Assembly: GCF_000599865.1 (NCBI RefSeq)
Contig: NZ_JHAC01000004.1
Coordinates: 62,001 to 126,000, forward strand
DNA length: 64,000 nucleotides
DNA from: Deinococcus phoenicis
GTDB taxonomy: Bacteria > Deinococcota > Deinococci > Deinococcales > Deinococcaceae
Direction of reading: 5' to 3'
A program made the translations under genes and the position numbers. The notes beneath the pieces are model-generated. The model ran no database searches, was not told the origin of the DNA, and saw only the letters and a list, made by a program, of their open reading frames with translations. Positions 1 to 14,762 of this stretch are shown piece after piece; the stretch's first letter is position 1; the number at the start of each line of letters is the position of its first letter.

Positions 1-1
1 G

Positions 2-175
2 CGGGCCATCGAGAAGCTGGGCGCGGTGCGGGAAGGCGTGCTGCGCGCGCACATGCGCCGCCCGGACGGCAGCCTGCGCGACACGGTGATGTACTCGGTC
101 ACGCGGGAGGACTGGCCGGAAGTTCAGCGCCACCTCGGCGGGGACGGAGACGCTGGGGACGGCGGGGAACGCTGA
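2..175 (+). CDS. GNAT N-acetyltransferase, C-terminal end (partial)
   Basis: The window opens inside a reading frame that runs to TGA at 173-175 and gives 57 residues. The segment reads AIEKLGAVREGVLRAHM followed by a short acidic tail, which resembles the end of RimJ/RimL-type GNAT acetyltransferases (the 'lGFxxEGxlR' strand-helix region and the final strand 'DTVMYSVTREDWPEV'). The acetyl-CoA binding core lies upstream of the window, so the substrate cannot be inferred. It converges with the response regulator gene, with only nine bases between the two stop codons. Confidence 0.7.
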   Translation, partial: RAIEKLGAVREGVLRAHMRRPDGSLRDTVMYSVTREDWPEVQRHLGGDGDAGDGGER

Positions 176-184
176 GGGCGGCCC

Positions 185-594
185 TCAGGGCAGGGGCGGC
201 ACATGTTCTTGCAGCAGGGCCGTGATGACCCGGCAGAACTCGGCGAACCTCACGGGTTTCATCAGGTAGGCGGCGGCGCCCAGGGCCAGCGCGCGCCGCC
301 GGTCGCCGTCGTCGCCGGAGCTGGTGAAGATCACGGCGGGGACCTCCAGCCGCTCCGCGCGCAGCGCCGCCAGCACCTCCAGCCCGCTCAGGCGCGGCAT
401 GTTCAGGTCGAGAATCACCAGCCGGGGCTGAGGCGCGTCCGCGTGCAGCCCCTCGCGGCGCAGGAACAACAGGGCCTCCTCGCCGTCGCGCACGAAATGC
501 AGGTGGTGCAGCAGCCCGCAGTCCTCCACCGAGGCGCGGACCAGTTCCACGTCGGCGGGGTTGTCCTCGACGATCAGGACGTGGCCGGAGCGGT

Positions 595-598
<4 letters not shown>
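185..598 (-). CDS. Single-domain response regulator (Rcp1-like)
   Basis: A 137-residue protein made of one receiver domain and no output domain. The acidic pair follows [15 protein letters not shown], the phosphoacceptor Asp is in VILDLNMPR, the conserved Thr/Ser is in VIFTSSGDD, and the Lys is in YLMKPV. The length and the early DNPADVEL motif match the Rcp1 type that partners phytochrome-like kinases. The TTG start at 598 overlaps the TGA of the upstream kinase gene as TTGA, so the two are almost certainly translationally coupled and form a cognate pair. With no output domain, it probably acts by protein contact or as a phosphate shuttle. Confidence 0.9.
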
Positions 599-4059
<3,461 letters not shown>

Positions 4060-4343
4060 TCCCCGCCAGAATAACGGGTCCGGGCGCGGCCTCCCCCAAT
4101 GGGGGCAAGCGGGCACGGCACCTCAGCGAAATGGCCTACCCGCAGGCATTCCCCGCTCTTTTTCACCCTGAGCGCTTCCCTTTGAAAGGGGCGCGCGTCA
4201 CAGTAGAGAGAAGAGAACCGTAGAGAGAGACGCCCCCATGCCCTTTGTGGTCCGCCGCTTCCCCCTCTCCCCGCTGGGCGATCCAGACCCGCCGCTGCCC
4301 AGACTGGCCGCTGCTCGGGGACACCCAGCCGAAAGGCCCACCC
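4060..4343. promoter_or_regulatory. Divergent intergenic region, kinase / tldD
   Basis: This holds the promoters of the minus-strand kinase (TATTCT on the minus strand, 8 nt before its ATG) and of tldD. On the plus strand TTGAAA (4182-4187) and TAGAGA (4204-4209), 16 bp apart, form a weak promoter candidate. The 9-mer GTAGAGAGA occurs twice (4203-4211 and 4220-4228), 17 bp start to start, which could be a binding site. A 38-codon upstream ORF (4238-4354) overlaps the tldD start. Confidence 0.3.
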
Positions 4344-5738
4344 ATGCTGAATGAAACGTTGGCCGCCGAAGTTCTCTCCCTCGCCCGCAGGGGCGGGGCC
4401 GACTTCGCCGAACTGTTCGTGGAAGACGCCGTCTCGACCACCCTGCGGCTGCACCAGGGCGAGGTGAAGGACGCCGGGGGCGGCAACCTGTTCGGCGCGG
4501 GGTTGCGGCTGCTGTACGGCCCCCGCGTGGTGTACGCCTACACCAACGACGTGACCCCGGCGGGCCTGCGCGACCTGGCGGATCAGGTGGCCCGTGCCCG
4601 CAGCGGCGCCGGCGAGGTGGGCCGCGAGGGAACCGGGGGCCTGGATTTCCGCCGGGTGGACGCCCCGCCGCTCTACGTGGCCCGTGAGCATCCGTTGCAC
4701 ACGGCCAAACGCGACAAGCTCGCCCTGATGCGCCGGGCGCACGGCGGCGCGGCGGGCGTCGGCTTTGTCGCGACGGTGGACGTGAACTACCTCGACCGGG
4801 TGCAGCGCGTGTTGATCGCCAACTCGGACGGCGTGTGGGCCGAAGATGAGCGGGTCTGGTCCCGGATCACGGTCAGCGCCATCGCCCAGGACGGCACGCT
4901 GCGCGAGACGGGCTTCTACGGGCCGGGGGCGGGGCAGGGCCTGGAGTTTTTCGATACCGTGACGCCCGAGAGCATCGGCGCGGAGGCGGCCCGCATCGCC
5001 AACGCGATGTTGCACGCGGGCTACGCACCCGCCGGAAAACTTCCGGTCGTGATCGGCAACGAGTTCGGCGGCGTGATCTTCCACGAGGCCTGCGGACACA
5101 TCCTGGAGACGACCGCCGTCGAGAAGAACGCCAGTGTGTTCGCGGACAAGCTGGGCGAGAGCATCGCGCACGAGTCCGTCACCGCCATCGACGACGGCAC
5201 CCTTCCCGGTGCCTGGGGCATGGTCACGGTGGACGACGAGGGCATGCCCGGCGAGCGCACCGTGCTGATCGAACGCGGCGTGCTGAAGGCCTTCATGGTG
5301 GACCGGGTGGGCGAACTCAAGACCGGCTACGCCCGCACCGGCAGCGGGCGGCGGCAGAACTACACCTTTGCCCCCGCCAGCCGCATGAGAAGCACCTTTA
5401 TCGACAACGGCCAGGAGACGCCCGAGAGCCTGATTTCCAGCGTGGGGCACGGCATCTACGCCCGCAAGATGGGCGGCGGCAGCGTCACGCCCGGGACCGG
5501 CGACTACAACTTCGCCGTGCAGGAGGCGTACCTGATCCGGGGCGGGCAGATCGCTGAACCGTTGAAGGGGGCCTCGCTGGTCGGCAACGGCGCGCAGGAC
5601 CTCAAGAACATCGTGGGTGTGGCGGGCGACCTCTCGCTGGGGCAGGGCATGTGCGGCAGCGTGTCCGGCTCCATCCCCACCGACGTGGGCCAGCCGCACA
5701 TCCTGATTTCGGAAATCACCGTGGGAGGCCGCGCATGA
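4344..5738 (+). CDS. tldD: Metalloprotease TldD
   Basis: 464 residues, catalytic partner of the TldD/TldE heterodimer that degrades unfolded peptides and, in E. coli, matures microcin B17 and acts on CcdA. The zinc motif HExxxH is present as FHEACGHILE (HEACGH), and the conserved C-terminal Cys region QGMCGSVSGSIP is intact. The start is the ATG at 4344, preceded by GAAAGG. The stop codon overlaps the ATG of tldE (ATGA), so the two subunits are made from one message, unlike E. coli where the genes are unlinked. A candidate promoter lies around 4182-4209. Confidence 0.95.
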   Translation: MLNETLAAEVLSLARRGGADFAELFVEDAVSTTLRLHQGEVKDAGGGNLFGAGLRLLYGPRVVYAYTNDVTPAGLRDLADQVARARSGAGEVGREGTGGLDFRRVDAPPLYVAREHPLHTAKRDKLALMRRAHGGAAGVGFVATVDVNYLDRVQRVLIANSDGVWAEDERVWSRITVSAIAQDGTLRETGFYGPGAGQGLEFFDTVTPESIGAEAARIANAMLHAGYAPAGKLPVVIGNEFGGVIFHEACGHILETTAVEKNASVFADKLGESIAHESVTAIDDGTLPGAWGMVTVDDEGMPGERTVLIERGVLKAFMVDRVGELKTGYARTGSGRRQNYTFAPASRMRSTFIDNGQETPESLISSVGHGIYARKMGGGSVTPGTGDYNFAVQEAYLIRGGQIAEPLKGASLVGNGAQDLKNIVGVAGDLSLGQGMCGSVSGSIPTDVGQPHILISEITVGGRA

Positions 5739-7093
5739 CCGAGATGACCGACACGCAACTCAGCCTCGAAGGCGCCCGCGCCTACCTGCTGGACCGTGCC
5801 CGTGAGCGCGGCGTGACGCTGGAGGTGTATGGCGAACGCCGCACCGCCACCGAGGTCGAGGCCTTTGGCGGCGAGGTGAGTGAATTCAAGCTCTCGGCGC
5901 GGCAGGGCGTGGCGCTGCGGGCGCTGGTGGGCGGGGCCTGGGGCCACAGCTTCACCGAGAACCTGTCCACGCCTGCGCTCGACCGGGCGCTGGACAGCGC
6001 GGTGGAAAACGCGGGGCTGGTCGCGCCGGAGCCGGGCGCGGGCCTGCACCACTGGCCCGCACCGCCCGCACTCGACCTGTACGGCGAGGGCCTCAGCGGC
6101 GTGACCGTCGAGCAGAAGGTGCAGGTGGCCCTCGACCTCGACCGCGCCGCGCGGGAGGCCGATCCCCGCGTGGTCAGCGTGCCCTACGGCGGCTACCAGG
6201 ACGCCGACATGCAGGGCCTGGTGGGCAACACCGAGGGCCTGGACCGCGAGGCCCGCCAGCTCTACGCCCTGCACTACACCGCCCCCCTGGTCAGCGAGGA
6301 CGGCCAGAACAAGATGAAGCCCGACTGGCAGTTCACCCGCGAATTCACCGAACTCGATCCCACCCGCACGGCCAGGGCGGCGGTCGAGAAGTCGCTGGCC
6401 CTGCTCGGCGCGAAACCGGCACCCAGCGGCACCTTTCCGGCCCTCATCGGCGGCGAGTGCCTGGGCGAACTGCTGGCCCTCTTTTCCGGCATCTTCAGCG
6501 GCAAGATGGTCGAGGAGGGCAAGAGTCCGCTGGCGGGCCGCCTGGGCGAGCAGGTCGCCAGCCCCCTCGTGACCCTGACCGACGACCCCACCCTGGTGCG
6601 CGGCCTGAACTCGCGCGCCTTCGACGCGGAAGGCTGCCCCAGCGTGCCCCTCACCCTGATCGCGGGGGGCCGACTGGCCGCCTTCATGCACAACGCGCAG
6701 ACCGCCGCCCGCGCCGGGACGGTCAGCACCGGCCACGCCTCCCGCCAGGGTCTTCAGGGCACCGTCGGCGTGGCCCCCAGCAACCTGCGGCTGGAAGCGG
6801 GCGGGACGGACGCGGCGGCGCTCGCGGCAGGCCTCACGGGTCTGCACCTGACCGGTGTCTCGGGTGGGCACGCGGGCGCGAACCCCATCACCGGCGACTT
6901 CTCCCTTCAGGCCGAGGGCTTCTGGCTGGAGAACGGCGAAACTGCGCACCCGCTCGACGTGTTCACGGTCGCCGGAAATATCCTCGACCTGCTCGCGGGC
7001 ATCGAGGCGGTGGGCAGCCACCTCCATGAAACGATGTACGCGGTGAGTGCGCCGGACGTGCGGGTGGGGGCGCTGGCGATGGGCGGGGCGTAG
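5735..7093 (+). CDS. tldE: TldE/PmbA, non-catalytic partner of TldD
   Basis: 452 residues of the TldE/PmbA family. It lacks the HExxxH zinc motif, as expected for the structural partner that builds the enclosed heterodimer chamber with TldD. Recognisable family segments are AFGGEVSEFKLSARQGVALR near the N-terminus, FSGIFSGKMVEEGKSPLAG in the middle, and the C-terminal TGDFSLQAEGFWLENGE. The ATG overlaps the tldD TGA by four bases. It ends 67 bp before the stop of the convergent frnE gene. Confidence 0.93.
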   Translation: MTEMTDTQLSLEGARAYLLDRARERGVTLEVYGERRTATEVEAFGGEVSEFKLSARQGVALRALVGGAWGHSFTENLSTPALDRALDSAVENAGLVAPEPGAGLHHWPAPPALDLYGEGLSGVTVEQKVQVALDLDRAAREADPRVVSVPYGGYQDADMQGLVGNTEGLDREARQLYALHYTAPLVSEDGQNKMKPDWQFTREFTELDPTRTARAAVEKSLALLGAKPAPSGTFPALIGGECLGELLALFSGIFSGKMVEEGKSPLAGRLGEQVASPLVTLTDDPTLVRGLNSRAFDAEGCPSVPLTLIAGGRLAAFMHNAQTAARAGTVSTGHASRQGLQGTVGVAPSNLRLEAGGTDAAALAAGLTGLHLTGVSGGHAGANPITGDFSLQAEGFWLENGETAHPLDVFTVAGNILDLLAGIEAVGSHLHETMYAVSAPDVRVGALAMGGA

Positions 7094-7160
7094 TGGCAAC
7101 GCTCCAAAGTGAACGCCGCGCCCAGTCCGGGGGCGCGGCGTTGCTCTGCCGGTGTGGGAT

Positions 7161-7931
<771 letters not shown>

Positions 7932-7937
7932 GACGTT

Positions 7938-7966
7938 ATTCTAAACCGGTTTAGAAAATAAAGCAA
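7938..7966 (-). promoter_or_regulatory. frnE promoter with 18-bp palindromic operator
   Basis: On the minus strand: -35 TTGCTT (7961-7966), 17-bp spacer, -10 TAGAAT (7938-7943), six bases, ATG at 7931. The perfect palindrome TTCTAAACCGGTTTAGAA occupies 7939-7956, overlapping the -10 and most of the spacer, which is a repressor-like position. No regulator gene lies next to it. Confidence 0.7.
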
Positions 7967-8025
7967 AACGGAAGCACATTTGCCGGGGAGGGGGCGAGGT
8001 CCCATTCCGCCGCCCCGCCGCCGCC

Positions 8026-8031
8026 TACACT
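8026..8031 (+). promoter_or_regulatory. -10 box of leaderless msrB
   Basis: TACACT followed by six bases and the msrB ATG at 8038. No Shine-Dalgarno sequence is present. The -35 is not obvious in the GC-rich stretch upstream. Confidence 0.5.
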
Positions 8032-8037
8032 TCCCGC

Positions 8038-8493
<456 letters not shown>

Positions 8494-8580
8494 CGGTCAA
8501 AAGGTCCAACCGTCTAACGGCGCAACCCCCTGTCCTGCTTGGATGATCGAGCGGTCAGACAGTGAGACGGTCAGACCCTC
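8494..8580. repeat. Octamer-word inverted array (NNGTCTAA family), site A
   Basis: Directly after the msrB stop, four 8-nt units run in register: CGGTCAAA, AGGTCCAA, CCGTCTAA, CGGCGCAA (8494-8525). After a 25-nt unrelated loop the other arm (8551-8580) reads on the minus strand GGGTCTGA, CCGTCTCA, CTGTCTGA. Arms are inverted, so RNA from either strand could fold. Same word as sites at 40984 and 59026. Confidence 0.75.
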
Positions 8581-8581
8581 T

Positions 8582-8800
8582 TCAGCGCCCCGGCGTGTGC
8601 TGGTCGTCGGGGATCGGGGAAGGAGCGACCTGATCGCCCTCGTCGGGAATCGCCGCGCCCGCTTCCTCGTTGCCGGGGGTGCCCGTCTGCCCCGCCCCGC
8701 CCGCGCCGGTGATGCCCGTCTCCTGCCAGCGCTCCTGCTGCTCGATGTAGCCTTCCTGCATCTGCTCGGCCTCGTTGCCGCCCTTCCGGTTGTCGGTCAT
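8582..8800 (-). CDS. Small hydrophilic protein of unknown function
   Basis: 72 residues, rich in Gln, Glu, Gly and Pro, with no membrane segment and no cysteine; probably largely disordered after the first 30 residues. I do not recognise the family. The case that it is real: the ATG at 8800 is preceded by TACCCT six bases upstream (the leaderless arrangement shared by many genes here), and the composition is that of a soluble protein rather than an Arg/Pro-rich shadow frame. Its stop lies just beyond repeat array A. Possibly a stress-related hydrophilin-like protein, which is inference only. Confidence 0.65.
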   Translation of the reverse strand: MTDNRKGGNEAEQMQEGYIEQQERWQETGITGAGGAGQTGTPGNEEAGAAIPDEGDQVAPSPIPDDQHTPGR

Positions 8801-8806
8801 AGGCCG

Positions 8807-8812
8807 AGGGTA
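8807..8812 (-). promoter_or_regulatory. -10 box of leaderless small gene
   Basis: TACCCT on the minus strand, six bases before the ATG at 8800. No Shine-Dalgarno. Confidence 0.5.
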
Positions 8813-8919
8813 GGGGAGAGCCGCGCGGGGTGGGTGTGCCGCCTGTCAAGCCGGCCTTTATCCGGGTCAGGCTTTTGCCGCCGAGGAATGCCGGACAATC
8901 GCGGGACGAGGTGACACCC

Positions 8920-9609
8920 ATGACGGAAAGACGCGGAAGGGAGAACGCGGACCGCCTCACCGCGCGGCCCCGCCCACTGGAGCAGGTTCCGGGTGAACGC
9001 GGCCTGCATTCCCTCAACTTCGGGGGGCAGCGGGACGGCCTGCTGTACGTGCCCGATGCCGACCTGTCCCGTCCCCTGCCCCTGGTCGTGATGCTGCACG
9101 GCGCGGGGGGGAATGCCCAGCACAGCCTCGCGCCGCTGCTGGAGCGCGCCGACGCGCACGGCCTGCTCCTGCTCGCGCCCGAATCGCGCTCATCCACCTG
9201 GGACGTGATTCACGGCGGCTTCGGCCCGGACGTGGCCTTTATCGACCAGGCCCTTGACCTGGTGTTTGGGCACTACCCGGTGGACCCTGCCCGCATCGTG
9301 CTGGAGGGCTTCTCGGATGGGGCCTCCTACGCGCTCTCGCTGGGACTGGGCAATGGCGACCTGTTCACGCACATCCTGGCCTTCTCGCCCGGATTCATGG
9401 CCCCCGCCGGGCAGGTTGGCGCCCCGCGCATCTTCATCTCGCACGGCACCCACGACCGCGTTCTGCCCATTGACCGTTGCAGCCGCGTCATCGTGCCCCA
9501 GCTCCGGCGGGCCGGGTACGACGTGACGTATCTGGAGTTCGACGGGCCGCATACGGTGCCGGGGGAGATGGTGGAGGCGGCTCTGGGATGGCTGGAGGGT
9601 GGGGAATAG
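8920..9609 (+). CDS. Alpha/beta hydrolase (esterase / PHB-depolymerase-like)
   Basis: 229 residues. An alpha/beta hydrolase with oxyanion strand VVMLHGAGGNA, nucleophile elbow GFSDGAS (Ser about residue 135), catalytic Asp candidate in GTHDRVLP and His in DGPHTVP. This is the arrangement of the LpqC/poly(3-hydroxybutyrate) depolymerase and phospholipase/carboxylesterase group. No signal peptide is seen, so it should be cytoplasmic. The ATG at 8920 was chosen because GAGGTG sits 7 nt upstream and conservation starts about 35 residues later. Exact substrate unknown. Confidence 0.85.
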   Translation: MTERRGRENADRLTARPRPLEQVPGERGLHSLNFGGQRDGLLYVPDADLSRPLPLVVMLHGAGGNAQHSLAPLLERADAHGLLLLAPESRSSTWDVIHGGFGPDVAFIDQALDLVFGHYPVDPARIVLEGFSDGASYALSLGLGNGDLFTHILAFSPGFMAPAGQVGAPRIFISHGTHDRVLPIDRCSRVIVPQLRRAGYDVTYLEFDGPHTVPGEMVEAALGWLEGGE

Positions 9610-9616
9610 AAAGCTT

Positions 9617-9645
9617 TTGTTTTCTGCTGTATCTATGCGTAGACT
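9617..9645 (+). promoter_or_regulatory. Candidate promoter upstream of the small basic protein
   Basis: TTGTTT (9617-9622), 17-bp spacer, TAGACT (9640-9645), in an AT-richer stretch directly after the esterase stop. A 17-codon ORF (9652-9705) follows at once, then about 65 nt to the small basic protein. A hairpin with stem CACCC/GGGTG lies just before that coding region. Confidence 0.4.
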
Positions 9646-9771
9646 CTCCACATGACCATCCCTTCACCCGCCCCGCGCTCCATGCGTCGCGGGCTGGCAG
9701 CCTGAACCGCCCCACCAGATAATTAGGGGTCTGTCCAGCCCAACTTCACCCGCGACGCGTGGGGTGAATCC

Positions 9772-10002
9772 ATCAAGAGGAAACGGCATTCGAGGGCCAG
9801 CATCCGGCACCAACGCCAGCGCGTGATTCGGCGCCGATTGCAACGGGCTTATGTGGATGGGCGTCCTGCCAACCCGATTTGGGGCTGGGTCTACAAGGCC
9901 CGCGGGCAGGCCAGCAAGAACAACACCGTCTGTAGCTGCGGCCTGTGCCGCGCCGAGAAGTACCGCGACAGGCCGAGAAAACGGCGGTGGGGCGAGGAGT
10001 AA
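9772..10002 (+). CDS. Small Arg-rich protein with CxCxxC motif, non-standard start
   Basis: 76 codons, strongly basic, with N-terminal KRKRHSRASIRHQRQRVIRR, a middle NPIWGWVYK and a C-terminal cysteine motif CSCGLCRAEKYR. It resembles a family of small basic proteins with a CxCxxCxxEKY end found in several bacterial phyla, often next to mobile DNA; function unknown. The frame is open from a TAG at about 9724-9726 and contains no ATG or GTG before the conserved N-terminus. The best start is ATC at 9772, five bases after GGTGA. Either ATC is used as a rare start or this copy has lost its ATG. Ends before a hairpin shared with carB. Confidence 0.5.
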   Translation: MKRKRHSRASIRHQRQRVIRRRLQRAYVDGRPANPIWGWVYKARGQASKNNTVCSCGLCRAEKYRDRPRKRRWGEE

Positions 10003-10006
10003 GGGA

Positions 10007-10042
10007 GAGGGGAGGGCGCGGAAATGGCTGCACCCTCCCCTC
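10007..10042. terminator. Convergent hairpin between small gene and carB
   Basis: Perfect 10-bp arms GAGGGGAGGG (10007-10016) and CCCTCCCCTC (10033-10042) with a 16-nt loop, between two convergent genes. No T-run follows on either strand, so it is a structural or Rho-assisted end rather than a classical intrinsic terminator. Confidence 0.45.
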
Positions 10043-10053
10043 GTCACGGAGCT

Positions 10054-13143
<3,090 letters not shown>

Positions 13144-13298
13144 TCCGAGTCCTGAGCCTATCACGTGGGGATGGGGGGAACGTGACGGCGGCCTGCAAGG
13201 TTATGCAGACGAGTGGTCCATCGGAAGGGCGCAGATGTCCCACGTCACTCCCAGCCGCGTCCCTCAGGGTGATGTGGCGCGGCCTTCAGCAGGTGCGG

Positions 13299-13898
13299 TC
13301 ACTTCTTCTTGCAGGTCAGGTCGGATTCCATGTTGTAGACCTTGGCGAGGGGCAACTGGGCGTCCCGGAGTTCCTTGATAAAGCTGGCACCGGGGCGGAT
13401 GAGCAGGCGCGTGAAGTCCCTGATGTTGGTGTTGCCGGTCGAGGGCCTAACCGTCACATGGGTGCCCGGCAGCAGCCTGTCGAACCAGGGGCCGTCGTAG
13501 TTGTTGGTTTCCACGGCATTTCCGGCCCTGTTCACGGCTTTCACGTCGGCGGGATAAAACAGCATGAAGTTTTGCAATTCTTTCTTGCTGGCGTTGGAAA
13601 CCTTGAGGACGGCCCCGAAGCGCTCGCCGTTCTGGGCCACGCTCAGGAGTTGTACGGTGTAGACGCCGTTGAACAGGGTATCGCCCACACAGCCCTTGAC
13701 GGCCTCGATGTTCGGCGTGACGCCCCCGGCTGTGATGGCGCCGACCCGTTTCAGGTCACTGGCCCTGAGCTGGTAGTACGTTTCGCCGTTCTTCTGCACG
13801 GGCGTGGCTGGCAGGGCGACCCCGTTGATAAACACCGTCCGGGTCTGGGCACCGACCGTTCCAGTCAGCAGGGCTGTCAGCAAGAGGAACTTGTTCAC
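13299..13898 (-). CDS. Secreted protein of unknown function
   Basis: 199 residues from a GTG start at 13898. The first 18 residues (VNKFLLLTALLTGTVGAQ) form a signal peptide with an A-x-A-like site, so the mature part is exported. It has two cysteines (in KGCVGDTLF and the C-terminal DLTCKKK) that could form a disulfide. The central part resembles a copper-amine-oxidase-N-like or stalk-type beta domain (VFINGVALPATPVQKNGETYY), a weak similarity by eye only. Product otherwise unknown. It lies between carB and the ArgO-like exporter. Confidence 0.7.
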   Translation of the reverse strand: MNKFLLLTALLTGTVGAQTRTVFINGVALPATPVQKNGETYYQLRASDLKRVGAITAGGVTPNIEAVKGCVGDTLFNGVYTVQLLSVAQNGERFGAVLKVSNASKKELQNFMLFYPADVKAVNRAGNAVETNNYDGPWFDRLLPGTHVTVRPSTGNTNIRDFTRLLIRPGASFIKELRDAQLPLAKVYNMESDLTCKKK

Positions 13899-14035
13899 AA
13901 TTGGCGCTACGCAGGAAAGGTGGGGCAGGTTCCCTGTTGTCAGGAGAACCCCGGGCAACCGGAGCGGGAGGCGGCGGCCTGGCCCTGCCGGTGGAAGGTT
14001 TTGAGGGGGCGCTGACGGAGGAAGCGAAAAGCCTA

Positions 14036-14647
14036 CTAAGGCCGCACCATTCCCCTCACCAGCCCCGCCGCCACTGCCCACATGGTCAGCCCCACCAGTA
14101 CGTCCAGCACCTGCCACGCCCGGGGCGAGCGCATCAGCGGGGCAAGCTGCCGCCCGGCGAGCGAGAGGCCGAAGAACCACACCCATGAGGCCAGAATCGT
14201 CCCCAGCAGAAAGGCGCGGCGGCCCTCCCCGCTCAGGCCCGCGCTGGAACCGCCGATCAGCACCACCGTGTCCAGCAGCGCATGTGGATTCAGGAGACTG
14301 AAGGCGGCAGCAGTGGCGATCACGGCGCGGGGAGAGGCGAGGCTCTGCCCACCTGTGTCCAGCGTGCTGGGTGTCCTCGCCGCCTGGAAGGACCGCCATC
14401 CGTACCACAGCAGGAACGCCGCGCCCGCCAGCGTCCCCACCCCCGTCAGGGCCGGATGCCGCGCCAGGAAGGCCCCCACCCCCAGCACCCCGACCGTGAC
14501 GAGCAGCGTATCTGCCAGCGAGCAGACCAGCGCCGCGAGCAGCGCGTGCCGCCTTGCCAGCCCCTGCCGCAGCACGAAGGCATTCTGCGGCCCGATGGCG
14601 ACGATCAGCGTGAGGCCCAGCGTCAGGCCGCGCAGGAAAGGAGACAC
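14036..14647 (-). CDS. LysE/ArgO-family amino-acid exporter
   Basis: About 203 residues with five or six hydrophobic helices. Family motifs are LIVAIGPQNAFVLRQGL at the N-terminus, FLLWYGW, and the central LLNPHALLDTVVLIG, which match E. coli ArgO closely in order and spacing, so export of arginine or a related basic amino acid is likely. I placed the start at the GTG at 14647, because the longer frame to 14713 would run through an inverted-repeat structure (14662-14724) and would add a non-hydrophobic tail not seen in ArgO. No good Shine-Dalgarno is visible. It fits the nearby arginine genes, though the link is inferred. Confidence 0.85.
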   Translation of the reverse strand: MSPFLRGLTLGLTLIVAIGPQNAFVLRQGLARRHALLAALVCSLADTLLVTVGVLGVGAFLARHPALTGVGTLAGAAFLLWYGWRSFQAARTPSTLDTGGQSLASPRAVIATAAAFSLLNPHALLDTVVLIGGSSAGLSGEGRRAFLLGTILASWVWFFGLSLAGRQLAPLMRSPRAWQVLDVLVGLTMWAVAAGLVRGMVRP

Positions 14648-14661
14648 GGGGGAGAGGATAA

Positions 14662-14724
14662 GCTGGTGGCCTGTCGATGAGTGGAAGGCTGAAGCAAAGG
14701 CTCCAGCCTCCACCGCCCACCAGC
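14662..14724. repeat. Nested inverted repeat between divergent exporter genes
   Basis: Outer arms GCTGGTGG (14662-14669) and CCACCAGC (14717-14724); inner arms GTGGAAGGCTG (14681-14691) and CAGCCTCCAC (14704-14713), with one bulged base. The design resembles the word-array elements elsewhere but the 7-nt register is degenerate. Confidence 0.55.
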
Positions 14725-14762
14725 CCTATTGCCGACCGTCGTCAAGTCCCCGGGGTGTGTCC

